A stretch of DNA of 56,285 nt from Oribacterium sp. (GTDB lineage Bacteria; Bacillota_A; Clostridia; Lachnospirales; Lachnospiraceae): contig JAGAXP010000270.1 in NCBI GenBank assembly GCA_017940955.1, forward strand, positions 1 to 56,285, given 5' to 3'. Under the pieces are notes generated by a model that worked only from the letters and a program-made list of their open reading frames with translations, searched no databases and was not told the DNA's origin. This document shows positions 8,526-17,201 of this stretch, piece by piece (positions within the stretch are counted from its first letter, which is position 1; each line of letters opens with the position of its first letter). The position numbers and the translations under genes are program-made.

Positions 8526-9653
8526 CTATGCTCTAGGCATATATTCCTGCATGTTTATCACAATGCCCTTAAAATCGCTTTTTACAAGATAGTTGTAAGC
8601 TCCAGTTACAGATGCCAGAATTACATCAGCACTTTTCATTACCTCGTCACACGAGAAATAAGCACTCTCACAAATAGACTTATTCTCTATTTGCGAAACA
8701 GTGATATCACATACTCCTTGAATTTCAATTTTGACTTCTTTAAGAAACTTCTCTAAATCTCTTCCTCTAGGTCCCATACCCCAAAGGAAAACTTTCTTCC
8801 CCTGAAAGCCATTCAAACGTTCAAGAATATCGGATTCTCTATCTTTAAGTTGTTTATAGAAACTTTGCTCATAGTCGAGAAGACGTTTTTCAATTACCTC
8901 ATGATATTTGTTACTTGTCTCCCTATCCAATGTTTTAAGAATCATTTTTTCCTGTTCACATTGTCGGCTCATTGCATTTTCGTTATTTGTGATTAGGTTT
9001 GTAACAGACGATTTTGAATAGCGTCTATATGCAACCATAGATTTATCAATATAATAAATTCCGCCGCGAAGACTTCCTTTCATTTGATGGCAATAATCAA
9101 GACTTCTTATTTTCTCGAACCCCATCATATGATCAAACATAGATTTTCGAAAGAAAAGACCAGCGGTGGCAACATAATTGCCACCGCCCATAATCACATC
9201 CTCTATCGTAAGAATCCCATCACCTTCTCTTGGTCTTATTTCTCCAAGAATATGTCTTCCATCTTCAGATATCATATCAGCTTTACAGGCACACATATCA
9301 CATTCAGGGTGCGCTTCCAACGCTTCAAATTGTAATTGAAGTTTATTCACATCAGTCCAATAATCATCGCCTTCGCAAATGGCAATGTACTTGCCATTTG
9401 CATGATCTTTCACAATCTTTGAAAAAAAATCTATGTTTTGTGAATGTTGGTTTTCTGTCTCAAGAATAAGTCTGATTTTGTCTGGAAATCTTTTCTCATA
9501 TTCCTTTAGAATATCTATAGTTCCATCAGTAGAAACATCATCATGGATAATGATTTCAAATGGCCCATTTATTATTTGAGATAACACACTTTGTAATGAT
9601 TTCTCTATATATTCAGACTGATTAAATGTAATACAAATTACGCTTATCATCAA
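8526..9653 (-). CDS. GT2 glycosyltransferase, paralogue of 5986-7128
   Basis: A 375-residue GT-A enzyme starting MMISVICITFNQSEYIEKS, with IIHDDVSTDGT and CEGDDYW as the donor-binding acidic motifs. The C-terminal part (KVFLWGMGPRGRDLEKFL, GVCDITV, ADVILAS) is the same small module as in the GT2 at 5986. The two proteins align over their full length, so one is a duplication of the other, now separated by the radical SAM gene. The acceptor and sugar cannot be deduced. Confidence 0.85.
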   Translation of the reverse strand: MMISVICITFNQSEYIEKSLQSVLSQIINGPFEIIIHDDVSTDGTIDILKEYEKRFPDKIRLILETENQHSQNIDFFSKIVKDHANGKYIAICEGDDYWTDVNKLQLQFEALEAHPECDMCACKADMISEDGRHILGEIRPREGDGILTIEDVIMGGGNYVATAGLFFRKSMFDHMMGFEKIRSLDYCHQMKGSLRGGIYYIDKSMVAYRRYSKSSVTNLITNNENAMSRQCEQEKMILKTLDRETSNKYHEVIEKRLLDYEQSFYKQLKDRESDILERLNGFQGKKVFLWGMGPRGRDLEKFLKEVKIEIQGVCDITVSQIENKSICESAYFSCDEVMKSADVILASVTGAYNYLVKSDFKGIVINMQEYMPRA

Positions 9654-9698
9654 AATGTCATATCCTTTATCTCATCAAAAAATCTTAAGCAACCACGC

Positions 9699-10571
9699 TT
9701 AAATAGACGCATATAAAACTGTTTCATAAACATCTGTTGTATAATGACGTAACCAGAACCTATACTCAGGTACCAACTTCAATAGCAATCTACCAAGATT
9801 AATCATATCGTTTGGCTTGTGATACACACATATTGCATGTTTTGGCTTAGAATTCTTAATTATTTTCTCAGCTCCCTTTATTGCAAAATATTCCGACCCT
9901 TCTATATCCATCTTTATATACGTTGGTGGCACATCACATATATCATCAATTGAAACAGCCTTAGTTGACATTTCCCCAGTTGTCCCCATAGTAGTCCCAG
10001 AACCAGAGTCTGTAAAATGCAAAACATCGTTACTGTTTTTCCACGCTGCTCCATGAATAACAGATACCCGTTTGTCAGAATTGTATTTTTCCGTCAATCG
10101 TCTATACATTTCATCAACAGGCTCTATTGCATACACTTTTCGCGCTTTGCATCCCCCCCACTCCAGAAATCTATCAACGGTCAATCCATCGTATGTTCCT
10201 GCATCCACATATACCTCTTTATCCGAAGGAGAAAAAAGATCAAAGTATTGATTTCCTCTGTCAAAGCTAGGGAATTTTTCGCCAGGAACAAATATCCTAT
10301 CCCTACTCACTTTAGCATTAATAAGCACACAATATATCTCATGTCGATATCTGCTGGAAGAAATCAAATAATAGTACTTTTCCTCAGCCTTAATATGAGA
10401 AAACTCCTTTACAGGAATTCCATCAATATATTGTAAATCCTTTTCTTTTAATTCTGTCTTAGTAAAGCATACAGGTGTCAATCCGGACTTTTTAAGAATT
10501 TCCGCAACAATTCTTCCGTCATCACCGCATCCAAAAATCACAATAGACTCCCTGTACTTTTCCGGAATCAA
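9699..10571 (-). CDS. FkbM-family methyltransferase (5' end frameshifted)
   Basis: The 290-residue open frame starts at a TTG without a good ribosome site. Residues about 9-100 are a Rossmann-like module (IVIFGCGDDGRIVAEIL). The FkbM domain follows, with the SAM site EVYVDAGTYDGLTVDRF near 119, AIEPVDEMYRRL, and the acidic PTYIKMDIEGSEYFAIKGA. FkbM enzymes O-methylate sugars or polyketides. Coding sequence clearly continues upstream: the same frame reads GFYLFYDDFRPN before the TTG, and a matching N-terminal piece is in another frame at 10585-10758. The true start is therefore probably 10758, with a one-base insertion at about 10604-10612. Confidence 0.75.
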   Translation of the reverse strand: MIPEKYRESIVIFGCGDDGRIVAEILKKSGLTPVCFTKTELKEKDLQYIDGIPVKEFSHIKAEEKYYYLISSSRYRHEIYCVLINAKVSRDRIFVPGEKFPSFDRGNQYFDLFSPSDKEVYVDAGTYDGLTVDRFLEWGGCKARKVYAIEPVDEMYRRLTEKYNSDKRVSVIHGAAWKNSNDVLHFTDSGSGTTMGTTGEMSTKAVSIDDICDVPPTYIKMDIEGSEYFAIKGAEKIIKNSKPKHAICVYHKPNDMINLGRLLLKLVPEYRFWLRHYTTDVYETVLYASI

Positions 10572-10584
10572 ATTAGGTCTAAAA

Positions 10585-10758
10585 TCATCGTAAAATAGAT
10601 AGAATCCCTTTTATCCATGGCTCAATCCCCCTGCTTTCCAATAAATCCTGACATTTTAACGTAAAGATTTTTCTCGATTCATCATCCTGCATGTGGTCAT
10701 AAACCATTTTCGCATTATTACCACACTTTTCAATCTCTGATAAATACTCTTCTATCAT
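10585..10758 (-). pseudogene. N-terminal piece of the FkbM gene, out of frame
   Basis: A 57-codon ORF (MIEEYLSEIEKCGNNAKMVY, ending SRGIEPWIKG plus seven residues) in a different frame from the methyltransferase that follows. Dropping one base in the AAAAGGG run at about 10604-10612 joins WIKG to FYLFYDDFRPNLIPEKYRE and gives one continuous protein of about 350 residues. It may be a true mutation, a phase-variable tract or a sequencing error. Confidence 0.6.
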
Positions 10759-10833
10759 CAATTCAAGATTCCCACCTTTCGTTTCATATTATTATCATAA
10801 AGCAATTGTAAAATTCTTAATACAACCTCAACT

Positions 10834-12099
10834 TTAAATGCAATGACTCCAAAAACAATCAATTATGAACCTAGCTTCCGTTTTCTGCAGTATATTTCTA
10901 ACCATATGTTCATATCTCTGACCTATACCAATTACTACACCGGTATCCTCAAATGAATAAGGGAATTCTGACACATTCCATACTGGTTTATCCATAAGTT
11001 TCTTATCTTGTCCGTCTGAAACAAGATAACCATCGAACTGCAATCCACTTTTTTCAATAATCTTTCTGATAAAATCAGATGCAACACCAGTCCCATATAT
11101 TACAATAAATTTGCATTGCTCCAATATCTTCTTTTCTTCTTCAAAATTATATATACCTCTAACAATTTCTCCTATTCGTCTTCTTTCTTTTTGATATTTT
11201 TTGATGTTTTTACCATCTATATCCGTATTTTCTTTTAGCAATTGATCATACTCTACTAAAGATATCTTCGAATCGAGTAACCAAGCATCATGAAGATTAT
11301 CATTTATCATCATTTGAACAGGCTCATGATACCTAAAATTCGTATATTTATCATATTTTTCTAAAAAAGCCTGCATATACAATTCATTTTTCGCTCTAAA
11401 AGATATATTCCTGTAATAGGTTTCAGTCCATGACCCTTTGTGATTTGCTCTATAAACAGACATAGGTTCTTTCATGCAATAAACTCTGCCTTTTGCAAAT
11501 TCATACAAACGACGATGATACTCCCCATAAGTATACAATCCAAATTCCATGTCAATGCTCACATCATCAGCTCTATACACAAAAGAAGCTGTCTGTATTC
11601 TTGTACCTTCCTCGGCAATAATCTCCCATTTTGTCAGGTATCTGCTCTCTGAAACTTGTGGAAGGACTCGTTTCGTTTCATTCAATTCATCTACCCAGTA
11701 TGCCGGATGGACAACCATGGAACACTCAGGATTTGATTCCAAATAATCTACCTGTTTCTGTAACTTTAACGGATCTATCCAATAATCATCTCCTTCGCAC
11801 TCTGCAATATATTTTCCCCTTTGGTAGTCAATTCTCAAACTATTAAGAATATCCAACCTTTTTTCATATTGATAATAAGTATTTTCTTTCGAAATATAAG
11901 GCACAAAGATTTCTGGATACTTATTAGCATACTCCTGCACGATATCAGAAGTTCCATCAGTAGAGGCATCGTCAAACACAATAACACGAAACTTGAAATT
12001 CGTTTCCTGTATTAAAAAACCTTCAAACGTATCCCTGATATAATCAGCAAAATTATAAGCAAAACACCATATTGTTAACAAATATTCGTTATCATCCAT
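10834..12099 (-). CDS. GT2 glycosyltransferase with C-terminal Rossmann-like module
   Basis: A 421-residue protein: a GT-A domain (LLTIWCFAYNFADYI, VIFDDASTDGT, AECEGDDYWIDP), a central region of about 100 residues, and a C-terminal module with FIVIYGTGVASDFI and GVVIGIGQRYEHM. The GT part is more diverged from the two other GT2s than they are from each other. It probably adds one sugar of the repeat unit. It begins 30 bases after the propeller-like gene's stop, in the same operon. Confidence 0.8.
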   Translation of the reverse strand: MDDNEYLLTIWCFAYNFADYIRDTFEGFLIQETNFKFRVIVFDDASTDGTSDIVQEYANKYPEIFVPYISKENTYYQYEKRLDILNSLRIDYQRGKYIAECEGDDYWIDPLKLQKQVDYLESNPECSMVVHPAYWVDELNETKRVLPQVSESRYLTKWEIIAEEGTRIQTASFVYRADDVSIDMEFGLYTYGEYHRRLYEFAKGRVYCMKEPMSVYRANHKGSWTETYYRNISFRAKNELYMQAFLEKYDKYTNFRYHEPVQMMINDNLHDAWLLDSKISLVEYDQLLKENTDIDGKNIKKYQKERRRIGEIVRGIYNFEEEKKILEQCKFIVIYGTGVASDFIRKIIEKSGLQFDGYLVSDGQDKKLMDKPVWNVSEFPYSFEDTGVVIGIGQRYEHMVRNILQKTEARFIIDCFWSHCI

Positions 12100-12128
12100 A
12101 CACTCGTCTCACTAGGCCTTTTTATCGG

Positions 12129-13196
12129 TTATATATTGTCAATGAACATATCAAGATTAATAATGCTTTTCGATTCGGTCACAATGTTATTCTCAAGAAA
12201 TCTATCAATCATCCCATATTTCTTATAGTTCCAAAAGATTAGATCTGTTGCATTATCATTAATAACCGAACCATATGTTTTGACATTATCCAAATCAGTA
12301 AAGTCAATTATAGCCCCATTCGTAGTTGTAGCCCAACATCCTTCATCAGCATCTATTATATTGCATTCAAACCATATCCCATTCGGTTTGTATTTCTCCA
12401 ATAATCCATCAGCAAAAATGACATCATCTGATTTGGTATCAAAAACCACAAATCTTTTATTACTATCACAGGGGAAGAAAATCAATTTGTTATTATTCTG
12501 AGCTCCTCTATAGTAACCGCCTCCATCTGTATGAATGTTTTTTTCGTCAAAAATTATATCTCCATTATTGATTATTCTTCCGTGCCTAATATCTCCTGAG
12601 CGAGGAATCATCCAACATTCATCTCCCAAAAGCATACAAGAATGAAATGAAAGTCCATTAGATTGAGTATTCTCATATATAATATTCCCATTATAAATGT
12701 TAATTTTTAATCCCACATCCCCATCACCACGCACAACATTCAAGATATCATTTTGTACAAAGCCATCTATCGCCCATACGCTCTTAAGATAATCAGCGGT
12801 ATATAGCGCTTCACATTTCTTTGAATTTAGATTAACCTTCATGATAGTATCTGTCTGATTAGGCAAAAAAAACGCATAATCATCTTGCAATACTACTGAA
12901 TAGAATAAATGCTTCCCACTATTTCTATCGCGATTGAAAACTTCAAAATACTGTATTTCAAGTGAATCAAGATTCACACAGGAAATATAATCGCCCTCAA
13001 GAGGAACAAGCCACATTTCGTTTTTATAAAGAAATGCCCGCAGGTGAAGAAAATCGCATATTTTTTCTTTAGAAAAAACAGTAAGAAAAACCGTTTCTTT
13101 CATAGCCGGATTATAGGAAAACAGCCCATTTCCATTTCTCATAGAAAAGTAAATCTTCCCTTTATATTTAACTCCGGCCAAAAAAGGTAATATCAT
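12129..13196 (-). CDS. Unknown protein, likely beta-propeller
   Basis: A 355-residue protein I cannot name. I start at 13196 because AAAGGAG lies six bases ahead; the longer ORF adds 13 residues with no site. It is rich in short beta-like units of aromatic, Gly and Asp residues, for example YKGKIYFSMRNGNGLFSYN, NEMWLVPLEGDYISCVN, ECWMIPRSGD and NKLIFFPCDSNKRFVVFD. They recur about every 45-50 residues, which suggests a six- or seven-bladed propeller. No signal peptide or membrane segment is visible. Its place between the LDH-like gene and a GT2 suggests a binding or scaffolding role in glycan assembly, but that is a guess. Confidence 0.55.
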   Translation of the reverse strand: MILPFLAGVKYKGKIYFSMRNGNGLFSYNPAMKETVFLTVFSKEKICDFLHLRAFLYKNEMWLVPLEGDYISCVNLDSLEIQYFEVFNRDRNSGKHLFYSVVLQDDYAFFLPNQTDTIMKVNLNSKKCEALYTADYLKSVWAIDGFVQNDILNVVRGDGDVGLKINIYNGNIIYENTQSNGLSFHSCMLLGDECWMIPRSGDIRHGRIINNGDIIFDEKNIHTDGGGYYRGAQNNNKLIFFPCDSNKRFVVFDTKSDDVIFADGLLEKYKPNGIWFECNIIDADEGCWATTTNGAIIDFTDLDNVKTYGSVINDNATDLIFWNYKKYGMIDRFLENNIVTESKSIINLDMFIDNI

Positions 13197-13287
13197 TTTT
13201 ATCTCCTTTATTTTGAAATGATTAAAAAACGACAAACAGTGAATAAATGATCTTAAGTTAATCTTATCTTTTGCTTTTAATCTTTAT

Positions 13288-14244
13288 CTACACTTTCTCC
13301 AAAAGCTGTCGCGTAACTGTTACTGCATCGAAAAAGCCTCTGTATTCTTCTTGTACCCATTTTTCTCTTATTCTCTGTTGAACCCCAGCTGGTCCGATCA
13401 CTGAAGGAACAGATAATGCTACATCTCTACAGCCATGTTCCCCCATAAGAACAGAACTAACTGTCGCAATAGTAGGTCTCTGGTTGACAATGGCATCCGC
13501 CAGTTGGCAGATACAAGTTGCTATTCCATAATGCGTTCTGCCTTTTTCCTTTATTATTTCAGCTCCCATGCTCTTAGTATGCTGTGCAATCTTTTTCTTT
13601 ATTTCATCATTCCATGCTATTTTTGATTCAGCACAAAACTCATCAATTGGAATCCCGCCAACTGTTACATGGCTCCAAACGGGAACCTGTCCATCACCGT
13701 GTTCTCCCACAACATATCCGGTTATGACGCCTGTACTGAGTTCTACATAATCCGCTATCGATCTTACAAATCTACTGCTGTCAAGAATACATCCAGATCC
13801 AAATACCATGCCATTAGGAAGACCCATCCATTCCGCAGCTTTGAATGTCAATATATCAACCGGGTTAGAAATAATCAGTATTACACCTCTTGTGTAATAC
13901 TTCCTTATCTCATCAATAACCTCTCTCATGATCTTAATATTCTCTTTTATAAGATCGTGTCTTGATTCACCGGGTATTCTTCCTCGACCCGCAGTTATTA
14001 TAATTAGATCACAATTTTCACAATCAGAATATTCTCCAGCATATAAATCAGCTGTTCCCATTGAAGGCAGTCCATGTCGGATATCCTTTGCTTCACCATC
14101 CGTTTTATCCTTATTGATATCAATAAGAACTATTTCTCTGGCAACATCCCGCAGTGTTAATGCATATGCAATTGATGAACCCACATATCCAGCGCCTACA
14201 ATGGCCACCTTGCGGTTACCTGGCATGTACCTTATCTTCCTCAT
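13288..14244 (-). CDS. L-lactate/malate dehydrogenase-family oxidoreductase
   Basis: A 318-residue NAD-dependent 2-hydroxyacid dehydrogenase. It contains the dinucleotide motif VAIVGAGYVGSS, the acidic NAD residue in LIDINKDK, the loop AGRGRIPGESRHDL, and the catalytic His in GEHGDGQVPVW. At the specificity position (Gln102 of LDH) it has Arg89, as malate dehydrogenases do, while the adjacent GE is LDH-like, so a dicarboxylic or unusual 2-oxoacid is possible. Its first codon overlaps the stop of the LuxC-like gene by four bases, which places it firmly in the biosynthetic operon and makes a housekeeping role unlikely. It may start at 14226 instead, the second ATG. Confidence 0.8.
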   Translation of the reverse strand: MRKIRYMPGNRKVAIVGAGYVGSSIAYALTLRDVAREIVLIDINKDKTDGEAKDIRHGLPSMGTADLYAGEYSDCENCDLIIITAGRGRIPGESRHDLIKENIKIMREVIDEIRKYYTRGVILIISNPVDILTFKAAEWMGLPNGMVFGSGCILDSSRFVRSIADYVELSTGVITGYVVGEHGDGQVPVWSHVTVGGIPIDEFCAESKIAWNDEIKKKIAQHTKSMGAEIIKEKGRTHYGIATCICQLADAIVNQRPTIATVSSVLMGEHGCRDVALSVPSVIGPAGVQQRIREKWVQEEYRGFFDAVTVTRQLLEKV

Positions 14245-15437
14245 ATAGTTATCACTCTCGTCAACTGGCTGGTTAAATCATAGCCATCCCAAATCAAATC
14301 GAAATCCAAAGTTTTACCAATTGAGACTACTCGATCAACACCTCTGACTCCGGATATTAATAACGGTTTAATCCATTCAGTATCCCCTAGAAAAGCGATT
14401 GTCTGACACCTCTTATCGTCACAAAGTGGTTTAAGTTCCGATACATCATCGCAATCATATTCAAAGAAATATCCACAGTTATCTTTCAAAGACATAAGCT
14501 GCTCTGTTAGATGCGTCACCTGTATACGAACTATAAGATTATCGCTATGATTTATTATTTTTGTACCCTTCTCATTAACAGCTACCAAATATGAACTGGT
14601 TAACTTATTTACTCCTTGTATAGACTGGAATGGATATTTTTTCTCCACTACTTTATGCAATTCGTTCCAAAATAGTTTTTTAGCTTCACCCTTCTTGCTA
14701 CCAATCCAAACTACTATTCTTGGACTCGTACATGCATTTTGATCCGTAAAATAGGTATCGTTATAAAAATCCAATGCGACTGCCACTTTATCCTTTACAT
14801 CCATATACTCATCAGAATCAATCACAGCTAATGAGTAACGATCGGCAAAGGTAATTTCTGTACTTCTTGGAGGTAAAGAAGATTTTCTTATTTCTTCTAT
14901 CGTTGCATCTCCTCCCCAGATGATACGTGTATCAGCCATTGCAGAAAATGCATCATTAACTCCCTTGTCTCTCCCGTACCTAACTAAAGCTATATAGGGC
15001 TTTATCTCTGGTTTCACTTTTAAAACTTTATTAAATGCCTCAGTAATAATATCAATCTGCTCAAATTCCTTACTAGGTACACGGACAATATTACTATTCC
15101 CTGTCAGCAACCCCGTCACAAGGCTATAAGCAAAATTTACCGGAACATTTGACGGTGCTATATGAAAAACAACACCTCGACCTAAATGTATGTTACCGTC
15201 AAGTTTTTCATGAAATTTCTTCAATCTAAGTGTGGAGCTTTTACGTAACCAAAACCCAAATGTCACAACATCAGAATATGCTTTCGATTTTGAGTTTTTC
15301 ATAATGGTTCTTGAGACATCATTCAAAAAATCCAGCACGCTATCATCAAAAGGTTTTAACGCAGGTAAAGCACTCATTTGATCTATAGTTTCCTCAGTGC
15401 CAACAAGGAATGTAACTTTATCTGTAATTTGTAGCAT
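14241..15437 (-). CDS. LuxC-like acyl-CoA/acyl-protein reductase
   Basis: A 398-residue member of the LuxC family within the aldehyde dehydrogenase superfamily. It has VVFHIAPSNVPVNFAYSLV, the nucleotide-binding NIVRVPSKE, IIWGGDATI, and the catalytic Cys236 in DQNACTSPR. LuxC takes an activated acyl group, forms a thioester on the Cys and reduces it with NADPH to an aldehyde. It overlaps the LuxE-like gene by 20 bases, and LuxE is the known partner that activates the acid. No luciferase genes are present. The acyl substrate is presumably made or carried by the ACP system just upstream. Confidence 0.85.
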   Translation of the reverse strand: MLQITDKVTFLVGTEETIDQMSALPALKPFDDSVLDFLNDVSRTIMKNSKSKAYSDVVTFGFWLRKSSTLRLKKFHEKLDGNIHLGRGVVFHIAPSNVPVNFAYSLVTGLLTGNSNIVRVPSKEFEQIDIITEAFNKVLKVKPEIKPYIALVRYGRDKGVNDAFSAMADTRIIWGGDATIEEIRKSSLPPRSTEITFADRYSLAVIDSDEYMDVKDKVAVALDFYNDTYFTDQNACTSPRIVVWIGSKKGEAKKLFWNELHKVVEKKYPFQSIQGVNKLTSSYLVAVNEKGTKIINHSDNLIVRIQVTHLTEQLMSLKDNCGYFFEYDCDDVSELKPLCDDKRCQTIAFLGDTEWIKPLLISGVRGVDRVVSIGKTLDFDLIWDGYDLTSQLTRVITI

Positions 15438-16509
15438 AGGTATCGCTGCACCCCCTTATTTCTGCATTTTTCAGTCTTCCTTTCACCCTAAAGTATTTGC
15501 CCTTCCGACCACAGGGACAGTCATCTATACCTTCGACTACACCTTCATCTTCTGTTAACAGACTATGACCTGGATATGATTCTGGGATTGTACTCAAGAC
15601 TTGAACGATACCTTTTTCTCCAATATCAGCTTCTGAAAAATCCAATGAACGACGTACAATAACATCTGAAAAAATGCTTGCATGTAAATGTCCACACTCG
15701 CATTCCATATAAATGCATCCCGTCTGCTCCACCATGCCATAATAATCGTGGATACTATCCAAGCCACAAACGTCATTTAGTCTTTTATGAAACTCTTCAT
15801 GACTTACGGCTTCTGAAACCAGCTTTTTCCACCCGCCTCCATGAATTAAAATGCCATTTGAAAGGTCAAAGCTAATTCCTTCATTCTTTAATCTCAACAG
15901 TTCCTTATAGAAATGCTGCCAAATCATGAATGTAAATCCAAAAAAAAGTATTTTCTGGTCTCCATACTTCTCCAGAAAATACTTAAGTCCCTCAATATCC
16001 AATTTCATATCATCATCAAGGGCATACATCTTTTTCGCCCCAAATAATGAAAAGCCAAGAATACCTGCTCCCCTCGCTGAAAACATTGAACGATTTTTGA
16101 CAACACTTGGACAATCAATGATGACCATTGGCATACGGCTTGAACCGGTAAACTCAGATACTATCTTAACCATGGCCTTCTGCTGATTAGTTGCTGTAGT
16201 TTTATCAAGATAAATCTTACTCACAGACTGCCCGGTAGTTCCTGATGATGTCATGGTTTTTATCACTTCATCCTGTTCTATTGATTTAAGCTCTAATTCC
16301 TTAAATAGCCTAACCGGCAGGAATGGCAGCTCCCTATAGCTCTTAATGCTATTCACATCAAAATCAATTGCTTGAAGAATACGGTTATACTCAGGACATT
16401 TTTCCTGATGTACCCTAGTAAGATCCACCAGTCTTTCAGTGAGCATCTTTTCTTTTTCAGATTCATTCAAAGAGAATGGAGATATTTCGATAAAATCATC
16501 AAATGTCAT
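15418..16509 (-). CDS. LuxE-like acyl-protein synthetase
   Basis: A 363-residue LuxE-family protein. It has the adenylate-binding loop TMTSSGTTGQSVSKIY (residues 86-101), LPFLPVRLFK before it, and GILIHGGGWKKLV and DYYGMVEQTGCIYMEC after it. These enzymes activate a carboxylic acid with ATP and hand it to a partner (LuxC) for reduction. The C-terminal DDCPCGRKGKYFRVKGR is typical of the family. It overlaps the thioesterase gene by four bases upstream and LuxC downstream. LuxE-like proteins in glycan loci can also act as acyltransferases or ligases for sugar acylation. Confidence 0.85.
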   Translation of the reverse strand: MTFDDFIEISPFSLNESEKEKMLTERLVDLTRVHQEKCPEYNRILQAIDFDVNSIKSYRELPFLPVRLFKELELKSIEQDEVIKTMTSSGTTGQSVSKIYLDKTTATNQQKAMVKIVSEFTGSSRMPMVIIDCPSVVKNRSMFSARGAGILGFSLFGAKKMYALDDDMKLDIEGLKYFLEKYGDQKILFFGFTFMIWQHFYKELLRLKNEGISFDLSNGILIHGGGWKKLVSEAVSHEEFHKRLNDVCGLDSIHDYYGMVEQTGCIYMECECGHLHASIFSDVIVRRSLDFSEADIGEKGIVQVLSTIPESYPGHSLLTEDEGVVEGIDDCPCGRKGKYFRVKGRLKNAEIRGCSDTYATNYR

Positions 16510-17201
16510 TTCAATACACCCATCTTACTTCTGATAACTTTTGCCATTTCTTCGTGATGATCTTGAATAAAGAAATGTGTCCCTTGATATTGATAATATT
16601 CACACGGAAAGAACTTCTCCCACTCTTTCATATCACTATAAGGAGTATCAGTTTCTGAATAAAAAACTATTGCCGGGATATTCATATTTATATCCAGTTT
16701 CTCAAATTCATACTTACCAATAATTGTGTAATCTGCTCGGTACAGTGGAAGATACGTTCTCCAAAATACTTTATTATTTAAAAGCTTTTCAGGCACTGCA
16801 CCAAATCTAACTGTTCTTTCCTTTACCCACTCATCTAATTCATCGGCAGTATAACCAAGCAGTTCAGACTTCGTATAAGGCTCATGCGCTGCCAGGAAAA
16901 GATTTGATGGTAATTGCATTCCGGAATCTTTTATCCTTCTCAGGACTTCTACAAGTGAGATACTTCCCATGCTATATCCAAATAGTCCATAGTCCCCGCC
17001 TTTGTAGCTGCATTTGAATATTTCATAAATATCATCTGCAAGCGCATCAAAATCAGAATAATACTCCTCTTTATGACGACTTCCGTGTCCGGCATATTCA
17101 AGCTTGATACATTCTATCCCTTCCAAATCTTTTTCAATTTCATCAAAGAATACTGATGCTCCTCCTGCATGTGTAAAGCAGAAAAGTTGTGGTTTACTCA
17201 T
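16506..17201 (-). CDS. Type II thioesterase (GrsT/TEII-like)
   Basis: An alpha/beta-hydrolase of 231 residues beginning MSKPQLFCFTHAGGASVFF, the usual TEII opening. The nucleophile is Ser77 in LFGYSMGS, followed by an acidic residue in YSETDTPYS and the His in GTHFFIQDHHE. TEII enzymes clear wrong acyl groups from carrier proteins or release products. I use the start at 17201 (Met20 of the longer ORF), which gives an eight-base overlap with the ligase stop, in line with the tight packing of the operon. The ACP two genes upstream is the natural partner. Confidence 0.8.
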   Translation of the reverse strand: MSKPQLFCFTHAGGASVFFDEIEKDLEGIECIKLEYAGHGSRHKEEYYSDFDALADDIYEIFKCSYKGGDYGLFGYSMGSISLVEVLRRIKDSGMQLPSNLFLAAHEPYTKSELLGYTADELDEWVKERTVRFGAVPEKLLNNKVFWRTYLPLYRADYTIIGKYEFEKLDINMNIPAIVFYSETDTPYSDMKEWEKFFPCEYYQYQGTHFFIQDHHEEMAKVIRSKMGVLK

